From NCBI RefSeq assembly GCF_007747655.1, contig NZ_CP036274.1:558001-622000 (forward strand): a DNA stretch of 64,000 nt. Direction: 5' to 3'. Numbering within the stretch: position 1 is the first letter of the stretch; each line of letters begins with the position of its first letter. The notes beneath the pieces were generated by a model, which saw only the letters and a program-made list of their open reading frames with translations, searched no databases and was not told where the DNA came from. Source of the DNA: Anatilimnocola aggregata. Its GTDB lineage: Bacteria > Planctomycetota > Planctomycetia > Pirellulales > Pirellulaceae. Below, in pieces: positions 34,587 through 45,401 of the stretch. The position numbers were made by a program, and so were the translations under genes.

Positions 34587-37500
34587 ATGCTCAAATCCAT
34601 CCCGTGGATTTGTTTCGTTGCGACCGTTTTCGGCTTAACGCTGAGTGCCGTGAACCCGGCCAGGAGTGCCGATCCGCCTGTCGATTTCAACCGCGACATC
34701 CGGCCGATCATTTCCAACACTTGCTACAAGTGCCACGGCTTCGACGAGGCCAAGCGCGAGGCAGGCCTGCGACTCGATACGCATGAAGGTGCGATCGCTA
34801 AGCTCGACTCCGGTGCCGCGGCCGTTGTGCCGGGCAAATCAGCCGACAGCGAAATGCTGAAACGGCTCCTCTCGACCGATGCCAGCGAGCGAATGCCGCC
34901 GCCAGAATCGGGCAAGACGGTAACTCCCGAACAGATTGAATTGATTAAGCGCTGGATCGACCAAGGGGCCAAGTATCAAGGCCACTGGTCGTTCGTTACG
35001 CCAGTTCGCCCGGCGTTGCCGGAGGTGAAAGCCAAGGATCGCGTGCGCAACCCGATCGACAACTTCATTCTCGCCCGCTTGGAGAAAGAAGGGGTCGCCC
35101 CCTCGAACGCCACGGACAAGATCACCCTCATTCGCCGCGTTACGTTCGACCTGACTGGTTTGCCGCCCACAATTGCCGAAATTGAGGCGTTTGTGGCGGA
35201 CCAATCACCGCAAGCTTACGAAGTGCTGGTCGATCGTTTGCTCAAGTCGCCTCGCTACGGCGAACACATGGCCCGCTATTGGCTCGACGCTGCCCGCTAC
35301 GGCGATACGCACGGACTGCACTTCGATAACGAGCGGTCGCTGTGGCCCTATCGCGATTGGGTGATCAAGTCGTTCAACGACAACTTGCCCTACGACAAGT
35401 TCACCACCTGGCAAATTGCTGGCGACTTGTTGCCTCAGGCCACACTAGATCAGAAGGTCGCGTCGGGCTTTAACCGCTGCAACATCACCACCAGCGAAGG
35501 TGGCTCCATCGCCGACGAAGTGCTGGCCCGTTATGCCGTCGATCGGACCGAAACGATGTCGACCATCTTCCTTGGCCTGACGATGGGCTGTGCCGTTTGC
35601 CACGATCACAAGTTTGATCCCGTTTCGCAAAAAGAGTTCTATCAACTCTATGCCTACTTCAACTCCGCTGCCGATGCGGCCATGGACGGCAACGCGCTGT
35701 TGCCCGCTCCCATCGCCAAGGTCGCTCAGCCTGAGCAACTCGCCAAACTGGCGGAACTCGAAGCCAAGACTGCCGAGTTGAAGAAGCAGATGGACGAGAT
35801 GATCACGAAGATCGAATACACCGACCCCACTCCTGCTGGCGATGCGGCGAAACCGCTCGAGCCTGCCGAATTCGTGTGGATCGACGACGCCGCGCCCAAG
35901 GGTGCCAAATTGCAGGGGGATACGCCCTGGAAATTCGTTGGCAAAGACAACGGTGTCGTGAACAGCGGCGAAAAGGCCACCACGCGCAAAGCCGTTGCCG
36001 TCAGCCAGCATTATTTCACCGAAGCGAAGCCCGGGTTGATCATTGGCGAAGGGGACAAACTGTTCGCCTATGTCTATCTCGACCCGCTCGATCCTCCCAA
36101 GACAGTCATGCTGCAGTTCAACGACGGCGCGTGGGAGCATCGTGCATTCTGGGGTGAAGATCTCATCCCGTTCGGAGCTGGCGACCAGCCTGGCCATCGC
36201 CGCATTGGTGATCTACCAGCGATTGGCGAATGGGTCCGCCTGGAAGTCGAGGCCGACCGCGTCGGTCTCAAGCCCGGCGCTATTCTTAACGGCTGGGCAT
36301 TCAGCCAGTTTGGCGGCACGGTCCATTGGGATACTGCGGGCATCGTCACTCGCACGCCGCAAAATGGACAAGGCTTCGAATCGCTCGCAGCCTGGCAGGC
36401 GTATGAAAAGACGCAGAAGAAATCGACGGTGCCGAAAGAAGTTCAGGATGCGCTGAAGTTGGCAGAAGACAAACGCAACAACGGGCATAAGAAGACGATT
36501 CGTGACTACTTCCTGCGCAACGTCTACTCCAAGACGAAGGACATCCTCGCGCCGCTGCAAAACGAGTTGAACAAGGCTGAAGCCGATCAAAAGGCTGTGG
36601 ATACAGCAATTCCTGCCTCGCTGGTGATGGCCGATATGCCGAAGCCGCGCGACACGTTCATCCTCATTCGCGGTGCTTATGATAAGAAGGGGGAAAAGGT
36701 CACCCCGGGAACTCCCGCGGTTCTTCCTCCGCTACCGAAAGACGCACCCGCCAATCGTTTGGGCCTCGCTCAATGGTTGACCGACCCGCAGCATCCGCTG
36801 GTGGCGCGAGTCACCGTCAATCGCTTCTGGCAGCAGTATTTTGGCACGGGCCTGGTCAAGACATCGGAAGACTTCGGTTCGCAAGGGAATCTTCCTTCGC
36901 ACCCCGAGTTGCTCGACTGGCTATCGCGAGAATTCATCGAAAGTGGCTGGGATGTGAAAAAGCTGCAAAAGCTGATTGTCATGTCGGGCACTTATCAGCA
37001 GTCATCGAAGATCACGCCGGAACTCCTCAAGCGTGATGGCGCGAATGAACTGCTGGCCCGCGGACCTCGCTTCCGTCTCGATGCCGAAGTGATTCGCGAC
37101 TCAGCGGTCTTCTCCGCTGGTCTGCTCACCGAAAAGGCAGGTGGCCGCGGCGTGAAGACTTATCAGCCTGAAGGAATTTGGGAAGCCATTTCGTTCAAAG
37201 GGAGCAATACAGGAACGTACAAACAGGATGACGGGGACGCGCTCTATCGCCGGAGCATCTACATGTTCTGGAAGCGGACCGCCCCGCCATCCGCGCTGCA
37301 AACGCTCGATGCTCCCTCGCGCGAATCGTGCGTCGTGCGACGCACCCGCACGAATACCCCGCTGCAAGCGCTGCTGCTGATGAACGACCAGCAATACATC
37401 GAAGCCGCGCGCAAGCTGGCCGAACGGGCGATCAAAGAAGCTGGCGATAAGCCTGCTGACCGCCTTGGCTACATCTTCCGCATCGCGACCGGTCGCACTG

Positions 37501-37703
37501 CAGCCGCAGACGAACTAGCAGTGCTCTCGCGCATCTTCGACAAGCACTTGGAAGTCTACTCAGCCGACAAATCGGCTGCAGAAAAGCTACTCGGCAACGG
37601 CGCTGCCCCACGCGACAAAGAACTTCCTGTGGAGCAAGTCGCTGCCTACACCATGGCCTGCAACTTAATCCTGAACCTCGACGAAACGATGACGAAAGAA
37701 TAA
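34587..37703 (+). CDS. PSCyt1-DUF1549-DUF1553 (PSD1) protein, second copy
   Basis: A 1038-residue exported protein of the same family as 19008-22337. The signal is residues 1-30 ([20 protein letters not shown]). PSCyt1 has CYKCHG near residue 50; DUF1549 contains [18 protein letters not shown]; an insert of about 200 residues after it has a LamG-like run ([13 protein letters not shown] to WGEDLIPFG); DUF1553 starts near [18 protein letters not shown] and carries [20 protein letters not shown]. The insert is not present at that place in the first copy. It is followed at 38410 by its DUF1501 partner, separated by another gene. Confidence 0.9.
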   Translation: MLKSIPWICFVATVFGLTLSAVNPARSADPPVDFNRDIRPIISNTCYKCHGFDEAKREAGLRLDTHEGAIAKLDSGAAAVVPGKSADSEMLKRLLSTDASERMPPPESGKTVTPEQIELIKRWIDQGAKYQGHWSFVTPVRPALPEVKAKDRVRNPIDNFILARLEKEGVAPSNATDKITLIRRVTFDLTGLPPTIAEIEAFVADQSPQAYEVLVDRLLKSPRYGEHMARYWLDAARYGDTHGLHFDNERSLWPYRDWVIKSFNDNLPYDKFTTWQIAGDLLPQATLDQKVASGFNRCNITTSEGGSIADEVLARYAVDRTETMSTIFLGLTMGCAVCHDHKFDPVSQKEFYQLYAYFNSAADAAMDGNALLPAPIAKVAQPEQLAKLAELEAKTAELKKQMDEMITKIEYTDPTPAGDAAKPLEPAEFVWIDDAAPKGAKLQGDTPWKFVGKDNGVVNSGEKATTRKAVAVSQHYFTEAKPGLIIGEGDKLFAYVYLDPLDPPKTVMLQFNDGAWEHRAFWGEDLIPFGAGDQPGHRRIGDLPAIGEWVRLEVEADRVGLKPGAILNGWAFSQFGGTVHWDTAGIVTRTPQNGQGFESLAAWQAYEKTQKKSTVPKEVQDALKLAEDKRNNGHKKTIRDYFLRNVYSKTKDILAPLQNELNKAEADQKAVDTAIPASLVMADMPKPRDTFILIRGAYDKKGEKVTPGTPAVLPPLPKDAPANRLGLAQWLTDPQHPLVARVTVNRFWQQYFGTGLVKTSEDFGSQGNLPSHPELLDWLSREFIESGWDVKKLQKLIVMSGTYQQSSKITPELLKRDGANELLARGPRFRLDAEVIRDSAVFSAGLLTEKAGGRGVKTYQPEGIWEAISFKGSNTGTYKQDDGDALYRRSIYMFWKRTAPPSALQTLDAPSRESCVVRRTRTNTPLQALLLMNDQQYIEAARKLAERAIKEAGDKPADRLGYIFRIATGRTAAADELAVLSRIFDKHLEVYSADKSAAEKLLGNGAAPRDKELPVEQVAAYTMACNLILNLDETMTKE

Positions 37704-37711
37704 TCCTCGTT

Positions 37712-37760
37712 CCCTACTCCTTCTTCTCGGTAATCCGGGGAGGGGGTTGGGGTGAGGGGC
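37712..37760. repeat. REP-like element, CCCTCACCCC family
   Basis: Contains the arms CCCTACTCCTTCTTC and GGGGAGGGGGTTGGGGTGAG with GGTAATCCGG between. It is the third member of the family at 25922 and 28257 in this window. It lies between the PSD1 gene and the following nucleotidyltransferase-like gene. Confidence 0.75.
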
Positions 37761-37812
37761 CGTCCCTCGATCGACTTTAAGCAAATAGAGCCAAACTCGG
37801 AGCTGATCAAGC

Positions 37813-38397
37813 GTGGTTGACCTGGGCGAATTTTCCCTCGACCGAATGGTGCGTGCTGTGGAAAAAGTACGTGAAAGGTTGCTGCGCGCGACGGCAGCTT
37901 TGAATTCTCATCAAATACCCTACGCCGTCGTTGAGGGGAATGCAGTGGCCGCTTGGGTTTCACGTGTCGATGAAGCGGCCGTGAGAAATACACAAGATGT
38001 TGACATTCTGATTCGTCGCGAAGACTTGCCAAGAGCGGAGGCGGCGCTCGCGACCGCAGGATTCTATTACAGGCATGCTGCCGGCATCGACATGTTTTTA
38101 GATGGCGAGAATGCCAAAGCCCGCGATGCAGTTCACGTCGTGTTTGCAACCGAACGAATTCGTCCTGAGTACTATTTGGACTCGCCAGATGTGAGCGAGA
38201 ACGACACAAGTGGCGCCTACTCAGTGCTAAAGCTGGAATCGTTGGTCAAGATGAAGTTGAATTCCTTTCGCGATAAAGATCGGACCCACTTACGAGATTT
38301 CATCGAAGTCGGGCTCATCGATCAACCTTGGGTCAATCGAGTTCCTTCTGAACTCGCGCCCCGTTTGCAACAATTGCTTGATACACCTCACGGTTAA
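37813..38397 (+). CDS. nucleotidyltransferase-like protein
   Basis: A 194-residue protein with the nucleotidyltransferase fold. The signature is the VVEGNAVAAWVSRVDEAAVR start and the NTQDVDILIRREDL aspartates near residue 60, with a later SVLKLESLVKMKLNSFRDKD stretch. This resembles the nucleotidyltransferases of the AbiEii/DUF6036 type, which appear both as housekeeping genes and in toxin-antitoxin systems. There is no obvious partner gene next to it. It starts with GTG at 37813; ATG at 37846 is possible. It sits unusually between the PSD1 and DUF1501 genes. Confidence 0.75.
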   Translation: MVDLGEFSLDRMVRAVEKVRERLLRATAALNSHQIPYAVVEGNAVAAWVSRVDEAAVRNTQDVDILIRREDLPRAEAALATAGFYYRHAAGIDMFLDGENAKARDAVHVVFATERIRPEYYLDSPDVSENDTSGAYSVLKLESLVKMKLNSFRDKDRTHLRDFIEVGLIDQPWVNRVPSELAPRLQQLLDTPHG

Positions 38398-38409
38398 CGA
38401 GATCCCACC

Positions 38410-39882
<1,473 letters not shown>

Positions 39883-40017
39883 TTGTGTAGTCATCTCGCT
39901 CCGCCGAGATGGCAGCAAGCCGGTACAGTACTCCGGCCGTGGGCCGCATGGGGGAGAATCTCGCAGCGCCTCATTCGGCTTTGTATACTCAAGGAGTGCC
40001 GCTTCGGGAGCTTACCA

Positions 40018-40290
40018 ATGGCAATGAATTCCACCTCCAATCTAACTAACGAGTTGCGAGATTTTCATTCATTCGTCGGCGCACAACTAGCTGCCAATCG
40101 CGACCAGTTAACTCCCGAAGAAATCGTTGAACTGTGGCGCGATCAACATCCAACGGATGGAGAAACGGCGGCGACCGTTGCTGCTGTGCAATCCGCGCTC
40201 GCCGATATGGCCGCTGGTGACACCGGCATTTCTCTCGCCGAGCATGATCGGCAATTTCGGGCGAAGCATGGACTGCCGCCGTCCGCATGA
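40018..40290 (+). CDS. antitoxin-like protein, second pair
   Basis: A 90-residue protein with an N-terminal half including QLTPEEIVELWRDQHPTDGE and an end AGDTGISLAEHDRQFRAKHG, which resembles antitoxins that neutralise ParE-type toxins. The frame is open upstream to 39883, but ATG at 40018 (MAMNSTSN) is the first plausible start; MNSTSN at 40024 is an alternative. The stop overlaps the toxin start by 4 bases (ATGA). Bases 39883-40017 show no gene. Confidence 0.82.
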   Translation: MAMNSTSNLTNELRDFHSFVGAQLAANRDQLTPEEIVELWRDQHPTDGETAATVAAVQSALADMAAGDTGISLAEHDRQFRAKHGLPPSA

Positions 40291-40610
40291 AACGTCATGT
40301 CACCCTTCTCGCTCGAGCGCGCAGTGACGCAGACAAGATCTTCGACTGGATCGCCACAAGATCTCTGCTCGGTGCCTTGAGTTGGCATGAAGCATTTCTA
40401 GCTGCAGCAGCGACGTTAAGCGAAGACGCCCAGCGTCATCCAATTGCCCCCGAACTGCGAGAGCTTGCCGAAGAAGTGCGTGAGCTGCATTTTCGCACGC
40501 GATACGGAAAACGCAATCGAATACTGTTCATGATCGTCGGCAATGAAGTCCGCATTCTCTGCATCCGCGGCCCAGGCCAGTCGCCAGTGACAAGTACGGA
40601 TTTGGCGTGA
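40287..40610 (+). CDS. RelE/ParE-superfamily toxin, second pair
   Basis: A 107-residue toxin-fold protein. The N-terminus VTLLARARSDADKIFDWIAT forms the strand and helix; the core sheet is VRELHFRTRYGKRNRILFMI followed by VRILCIRGPGQ. The pattern LHFRTRYGKRNRILF resembles the ParE/RelE beta-hairpin. It overlaps the antitoxin by ATGA. The antitoxin is unlike that at 29265, so the two pairs are not recent duplicates. Confidence 0.87.
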   Translation: MKRHVTLLARARSDADKIFDWIATRSLLGALSWHEAFLAAAATLSEDAQRHPIAPELRELAEEVRELHFRTRYGKRNRILFMIVGNEVRILCIRGPGQSPVTSTDLA

Positions 40611-40675
40611 TATAGTCCGATCGTCAGGCCGGAGTACCGGAACTGATCTATTTACTTTTGAAGTTGAGTCGGCGT

Positions 40676-41371
40676 ATGAACATCGCGGGGAAATCAGGAT
40701 TGTTGGTCCTTTGCTGTTTCGCTTGCACCTTCGGATGCGGGAAGCAAGATACGCCGCCAACTCAACCTAATAGTGCTTCCCAGCAGCCAGTTAGTCCAAC
40801 CACCGAGCGAATCTGCCAAATCGTGGCGGAGCAGATGGGCGTTAATCGCGCCAACTTGAACAGTCAGACGACACTGGGCGACCTCCGCGCGGATGACTTG
40901 GATTTCGTTGAACTGGTGATGGAGTTGGAAGAGGAATTCGATATCAGCATTTCGGATGAGGCTGCGGAGCGGATGCTGAGTTCGAAAAACTGGAAACAAG
41001 GAATGAATAACGTGACACTCGCAAAGCTCTCGTCGTTGGTCGACGAGCAGTGTAAGTTGCCGCGAGCGAAAAACGCTGACCTGCAACCGCCCTCAGTGGA
41101 TTCGGAGTTGCCGCAAGTGAAGGTGTACCTTAATCCCTTGCACACGGTACTGATTGCTGCAGAACAGAACAAAGGACAACCCTTAACGCAAGATGAGGTC
41201 CTGGACATTCGCGACAAGGCAGCGTTTGCCATGCTTTCGCCGGAGCAGGCAGAGAGATTTAATGCGGCCCTGGATTCTCAGGTTCGTGTCCCTAAGTTGG
41301 ACCCGCAACGTATTTGGGAAGACTGGCAGGAAATTCGCGGTCGGCCGTCACTAATGAAGCCCGTGAAGTGA
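40676..41371 (+). CDS. lipoprotein with acyl-carrier-protein-like domain lacking the serine
   Basis: A 231-residue protein. The N-terminus has a lipobox-like CFACTFGCGKQ, so it is probably lipidated and anchored. Residues 45-100 read like an acyl carrier protein (ICQIVAEQMGVNRANLNSQT, then LGDLRADDLDFVELVMELEE), but the conserved DSL is DDL: the serine that carries phosphopantetheine is replaced by aspartate. The C-terminal 130 residues are not recognised. It cannot carry an acyl chain in the usual way. The ATG at 40676 is chosen over the TTG at 40658. It stands alone after the toxin gene. Confidence 0.8.
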   Translation: MNIAGKSGLLVLCCFACTFGCGKQDTPPTQPNSASQQPVSPTTERICQIVAEQMGVNRANLNSQTTLGDLRADDLDFVELVMELEEEFDISISDEAAERMLSSKNWKQGMNNVTLAKLSSLVDEQCKLPRAKNADLQPPSVDSELPQVKVYLNPLHTVLIAAEQNKGQPLTQDEVLDIRDKAAFAMLSPEQAERFNAALDSQVRVPKLDPQRIWEDWQEIRGRPSLMKPVK

Positions 41372-41402
41372 CGCTTGCGCTAATGCCATAGTCAGGTTGT
41401 TC

Positions 41403-41807
41403 ATGAAAAGCACCAACTACTACGATACGTTCATCGAGGTCGCTGAGGATTGCCCGGTTGAGGCTGCGGAGGCGCCGGCGCAGTGTGGCGAGGGGAAGTC
41501 GGTGCCGCAGTTGCAGTACGAGATGATCTTCAAGCATCCGTATCAGTACACGCAGGACGACGTGCTGTTCGCAGTGCATGCCGAACGAAACGGCATCCGC
41601 AAAAACGATGCGCAGGAGCGAGAGAAGTTCTTCTGGAAGGGGCAGCCCTGCCTGCGTTGCTCGTCACTCGGCAAGCGTTACGGCTGGGGCATTCACAGCG
41701 ACAGCAATGGCAAAGTGGCCCTCTATCCGGTCGAGTCGAAAGAGTACAAGAAGCTGGCCAGCGATAAAAAGCTGAAGCGTGTGAAAGAAATGCGGACCAA
41801 GAAATGA
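41403..41807 (+). CDS. DUF6157 family protein
   Basis: A 134-residue protein of the DUF6157 family. Family-like segments are KSTNYYDTFIEVAEDCPVEA, GKSVPQLQYEMIFKHPYQYT and DDVLFAVHAERNGI, and the lysine-rich end SDKKLKRVKEM. No membrane segment or signal is seen, so it is cytoplasmic. The function of the family is unknown. The ATG at 41403 is used; 41397 is a TTG. It ends 53 bases before the convergent DUF1559 stop, without a clear terminator. Confidence 0.85.
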   Translation: MKSTNYYDTFIEVAEDCPVEAAEAPAQCGEGKSVPQLQYEMIFKHPYQYTQDDVLFAVHAERNGIRKNDAQEREKFFWKGQPCLRCSSLGKRYGWGIHSDSNGKVALYPVESKEYKKLASDKKLKRVKEMRTKK

Positions 41808-41860
41808 CGCTGCTTGTAAGACCTCTGCGCATGACAAGATCTCGTCGCCAGCGATAATCG

Positions 41861-42895
41861 CTACCAGTCGTTGCTCAAAGCGTTGCCATCGTTTGGCTGC
41901 AGGGCGTTGTCCCAAGTCGTTTGGCTGATCTCGCGAAAAACCGACCGGACGCTGCCGTCGGCCAGGGCAGCATTCATGGCGATATGCGGTGTTTGAGCGC
42001 GCCAGTTGTCGCAGCACTCGCGCCCCGGCGGGCACTGCAACTTGGTCTTGGCCGGTGGCGCGGTTTGAAACATCGTGGTGTTGGGCGTCTGATACCAGTC
42101 GAGGCCGAAGTTGTGGTAGTACCACGAATGCAGAGCAATTCGCGGAAATCCGTCGCAGTAGGCATAGCCTTCGGCGAACAGCAGGGTGTTCGACAGGCCG
42201 TCGGTGATTTGGCTGAAGCGGGAGGGGTTCGTCCACAGGGGCTGGTTAGCGGGAATTCGGACACCACTGTCGAAGGCGTTGTAATTGGCTAGGTAACTGG
42301 TGATTCCCCAGTTCGAAATCACCCCCTTTTGCGCCGTCGGGTCTGACGGGCAGCGGAGCAGCGCGAAAGGCGTCGTCCGGACAGACATCACCCAGATGCC
42401 GTGTTCTTCATACGTGCCCGGAGAGTCGCAGGAAGTGTAGCTGCGAGTATGGTTGCCGTTGTAATCACGGTCTGCCACCGTCCGGCAACCCGTCGGAGCC
42501 GACAGGGTGATCCGGGCATTGCGCGGGACGACTCGCACCTCGTCGGCGACGTTTTGGTGGAGGTTGTTCTGCTCGACGTACGGCAGGAGGTGCAGGAACC
42601 AGCCGCCGTAGGGGGCAGCCAAATTGCAGCCCGAGCGCACGCCGCAGTTACCCACAGGTGGGTAGATGCCGAAAAACGTGGGCAGGCTGCCGTTCGCCTC
42701 GTGGAATTCGTGTGTGCCCAAGGCCAGTTGCTTGAGGTTGTTCTGGCACTTCATCCGCCGTGCCGCTTCGCGGGCCGCCTGCACAGCCGGCAACAGCAGT
42801 GCCACGAGAACGCCAATAATCGCGATGGCAACCAGCAGTTCGACCAGTGTAAAACCAGCCGGGGTTCTGCGGAACTTGGCCCGAAGCACGTTCAT
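41861..42895 (-). CDS. DUF1559 prepilin-like protein, first copy
   Basis: A 344-residue protein with a type IV prepilin leader: the basic start FRRTPA then [20 protein letters not shown], where cleavage precedes F and the first residue is methylated. The conserved follow-up [20 protein letters not shown] and NNLKQLAL is the DUF1559 signature, and the tail [20 protein letters not shown] closes the domain. Planctomycetes carry dozens of these; they are probably secreted pseudopilin-like components, function unproven. The ATG at 42895 is a good start. It is transcribed away from a long gene-free region. Confidence 0.92.
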   Translation of the reverse strand: MNVLRAKFRRTPAGFTLVELLVAIAIIGVLVALLLPAVQAAREAARRMKCQNNLKQLALGTHEFHEANGSLPTFFGIYPPVGNCGVRSGCNLAAPYGGWFLHLLPYVEQNNLHQNVADEVRVVPRNARITLSAPTGCRTVADRDYNGNHTRSYTSCDSPGTYEEHGIWVMSVRTTPFALLRCPSDPTAQKGVISNWGITSYLANYNAFDSGVRIPANQPLWTNPSRFSQITDGLSNTLLFAEGYAYCDGFPRIALHSWYYHNFGLDWYQTPNTTMFQTAPPAKTKLQCPPGRECCDNWRAQTPHIAMNAALADGSVRSVFREISQTTWDNALQPNDGNALSNDW

Positions 42896-43722
42896 GACAG
42901 TTGCTCCTCAAAGGTGCGAGCAAAACTCGCAAAGAGCGCTCAGCGAACCGCTTTTAGAAGCCGCGATTCAGAATCGCCAGGCCCTTGATTCTGTCGAAGC
43001 AGCACGGTGTGTCAAGTATTTTTGCCACCATTTTGTAGGGGTGCAAAAATGGTCGCGTGCTCGTTCTGTTTTGCGACGCAAGCACAGGTGTTCGTTCCAT
43101 GCATTACCGGATCGAGATTGTCTCTTCGCCGCGATGCCACTGTTTTGGTCTTGCGACACCAATGTTTGTTGTGTGCGGCGTGGCACGCGCGCAAGGAGAG
43201 TTACGTCGCGAAACCGCAAAAGGGGGGTGTCCAACAATGAGGTCGATAGTTGGACAGTGGTGTGCGTAACTCTCGGGTTTGGCTGGGGATTGGTGTTCAA
43301 CAATTGGGTGCATTGTTGAACGTTTAGGATGGAAACAGAGGTACGGTTTCTTGCGTAAGTGCTTGTCTTTTAATCCGGTCATCAAGACGGTGCAGTTGCT
43401 CGGCGCGCCTGATCAGCAAATCTCCAACAGCTGACATTGACGCTTTTTAATCGTCCTTCTACGATCCCTGCCGGTAGATGGGCGGGGGGTGAAGGCCTCC
43501 GCCTGACGGGGCGGATTGCGCGGCAAACTTGCGGCAATTCGCGCTGCCGGTACCGGTTTGACTGGACTTTGCCGATCAGCAGGACCGAAATAATTATACG
43601 GATGATAGCAGCGGCCTCCCTCTCATGGATGATGACAGGCCGCTCACAACATACAAGTTCACACATCCCGGGTTCATGTTGCGGACCGGGCCGCTTGCGG
43701 GCTGAGAAAGGATTCTCCTCCC
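42896..43722. other. gene-free region with nested inverted repeats
   Basis: Between 43020 and 43330 lie five paired arms: ACCATTTTG 43027-43035 with CAAAAATGGT 43044-43053; TGCCAC 43135-43140 with GTGGCA 43180-43185 and TTGGT/ACCAA inside; GAGAGTTACG 43196-43205 with CGTAACTCTC 43265-43274; nested inside it TGTCCAAC 43228-43235 with GTTGGACA 43249-43256; and GTTCAACAAT 43295-43304 with ATTGTTGAAC 43312-43321. No coding frame is convincing. This could be a structured RNA, a regulatory region or the remains of a mobile element. Bases 43330-43722 show nothing clear. Confidence 0.65.
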
Positions 43723-44856
43723 ATGCGTAGGACGCGTTTTAGCGGTTTGAAAGTAGTCACCTGCCTCGTTGTAGGTTCGGCGCTCATCATGAGCACCGGT
43801 TGCAAGACAGCCAGCTGGGGCAGTGCGAGCAGCTACGTTTGGAATCCCATGAAGGCGTGGGGTTGGGGCAAAAGCGAAGCTCCGGCGGCCTCGTCGCTGG
43901 CTGCGTCGAGCAAGCCCAGCACCCAGATTCCAACGCCCAGCCCGACCAGCAGCGTGGCAGCCAAGAGCTCGGCAACTCCGGCGAGCAGCAGCTGGCCTAA
44001 CAGCAGCGCCACGGCTTATAGCTCGCCAGCTGTCCCCGCGGTTTCGACCGGCGGTTACGGCGGCACGACGACGCCGGGCAATGCCTACGCCGCGAACAGC
44101 TATCCAGCCACGCCTAACGCCAACGGCTATCCGACTCAACCGGCTGCCGCGTATGGCACACCAGGCCAACCGGGTCAGGTCGCTCCGACCGCTGGCTATT
44201 CGGCCGGTCCTTACGGTGCCACGGCGACTCCAGCTGGTGGTGCCGCCGGATATCAACCGACTTACACCGCTGCTGCTCCTGCACCTGCTGCAGGGGGCTA
44301 TCAGCCCCAGAACTATCAAACGAGCCCGTACCAAACTCCAGGCGCTGCCGGCTATCAAGCAGCTCCGACGTACGGGGCACCCACGTACAACCAGCCCGCG
44401 GCCCCAGCCGGTGCCTACAGCCCAGCTGCCCCTGCGGCCGGTGGTTATCAGGCTGCTCCGACGTACAGCGCTCCCCCGGCTCAGCCGGCGGGGAGCTTCA
44501 ACACGAATGGCTACATGCAAGGTGGTTACAACACCAGCAGCAGCAACCAGACGCCTGCACCGAATTGGCAAATGCCAGAATCGTCGGCTGCACCAGCCAG
44601 CAATGGCTACGCAGCTGCACCTGCTGTCCAGTACGAGGCGGCCCCGGTGTCGGCCACGTATGAGAACCAACCGGCTCCGCAGCCATACGTCGAAGTATCG
44701 AGCGTGAGCACCGCCAGCCCGCCTGCTGGCCCAGCGTTACCCGCTTCGTTGTCGGCTCCCGCGGGCTATCGCCCCGGTAGCACCGGCGTGCAGAACGCCG
44801 CCTATCAGCAACCAAGCACGGGTTACAGCAGCAGCGGCGGCACAATGTATCGCTAG
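43723..44856 (+). CDS. low-complexity proline/alanine/tyrosine-rich lipoprotein
   Basis: A 377-residue protein with a lipobox near the end of the signal (LIMSTGCKTAS). After residue 60 almost all sequence is Ala, Pro, Gly, Tyr, Gln, Ser and Thr. Repeated units include GYQAAPTYGAPTY and GGYQAAPTYSAPP, AAPAPAAGGYQ and similar. There is no recognisable domain. It is probably an envelope- or surface-anchored, disordered protein. Its GC content is typical for the window. A clear terminator follows. It is divergent from the DUF1559 gene across the gene-free region. Confidence 0.78.
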   Translation: MRRTRFSGLKVVTCLVVGSALIMSTGCKTASWGSASSYVWNPMKAWGWGKSEAPAASSLAASSKPSTQIPTPSPTSSVAAKSSATPASSSWPNSSATAYSSPAVPAVSTGGYGGTTTPGNAYAANSYPATPNANGYPTQPAAAYGTPGQPGQVAPTAGYSAGPYGATATPAGGAAGYQPTYTAAAPAPAAGGYQPQNYQTSPYQTPGAAGYQAAPTYGAPTYNQPAAPAGAYSPAAPAAGGYQAAPTYSAPPAQPAGSFNTNGYMQGGYNTSSSNQTPAPNWQMPESSAAPASNGYAAAPAVQYEAAPVSATYENQPAPQPYVEVSSVSTASPPAGPALPASLSAPAGYRPGSTGVQNAAYQQPSTGYSSSGGTMYR

Positions 44857-44886
44857 TTGCTACTGACTTGAAGAATGAAATACTAG

Positions 44887-44919
44887 AACCCTCTTTCGCT
44901 TACGGAAGAGGGTTTTTTT
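44887..44919 (+). terminator. Rho-independent terminator
   Basis: A 9-bp stem (AACCCTCTT with AAGAGGGTT) with a ten-base loop, followed by a run of T bases to 44919. It lies 31 bases after the stop of the lipoprotein gene at 43723-44856. Confidence 0.92.
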
Positions 44920-44953
44920 ATGCGCAGAGAGGGCGGCTGCGAGACGGCTAGCC

Positions 44954-45352
44954 TTACGGTTGCCGAGGGACATCGATATTGATTACGGTGTCCGCTTCTG
45001 GTAGCTCCTTGGGAATGAGGGCACCTGCAAACAACGCTTTGCCCATCGCCAATTCCGGTTGCGGAATCCCATCGTTGCCGTAAATACGCAGCACGCACTT
45101 ACCACCGACAGGTCCCAAGCCGTTTTCTTTGCGAGTATCGAACGTGCCATCTTTGATTATGGCGAAACCCTGCGGACCTGCACCACCGGAGGCGATATCC
45201 GGGTCAAAGTAAATGATGCCCGCAGGAATGGGCATGCCTTGGTATGTGATCTTGCCCGATACCTCGTACCGCTTAGGTCCTTTTTTCTCGCAGCCGGAAA
45301 ACGTCAACAAACCAACGAGTGACAACAACACCAAGATTCCGCTGCGCAGCAT
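44954..45352 (-). CDS. small lipoprotein, carboxypeptidase-regulatory-like
   Basis: A 132-residue protein with lipobox LLTFSGCEKK. The body looks like a transthyretin/carboxypeptidase-regulatory-like beta sandwich: YEVSGKITYQGMPIPAGIIY, FAIIKDGTFDTRKENGLG and VGGKCVLRIYG. Small lipoproteins of this kind are often found beside DUF1559 genes in planctomycetes, as here (45402-46400). The function is unknown. It probably shares a transcript with the DUF1559 gene, 49 bases apart. Confidence 0.83.
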   Translation of the reverse strand: MLRSGILVLLSLVGLLTFSGCEKKGPKRYEVSGKITYQGMPIPAGIIYFDPDIASGGAGPQGFAIIKDGTFDTRKENGLGPVGGKCVLRIYGNDGIPQPELAMGKALFAGALIPKELPEADTVINIDVPRQP

Positions 45353-45401
45353 TCACGATTCCTTACTTCCTCAACGCTAAGAACTTGACTCGAGTTCGTA
45401 G

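Noticed and set aside
43228-43321. Possible integron attC sites: GTCCAAC/GTTGGAC and GTTCAAC/GTTGAAC match the RYYYAAC/GTTRRRY cores
   Set aside because: Spacers are only 7 to 13 bases, far too short for attC, and there is no integrase or cassette array. Any inverted repeat ending in AAC fits the pattern.
43594-44670. A 358-codon minus-strand open frame opposite the low-complexity lipoprotein
   Set aside because: It is an Arg/Ser/Gly-rich shadow of the repetitive Ala/Pro/Tyr gene; the plus-strand gene has a lipobox and terminator, which supports that strand.
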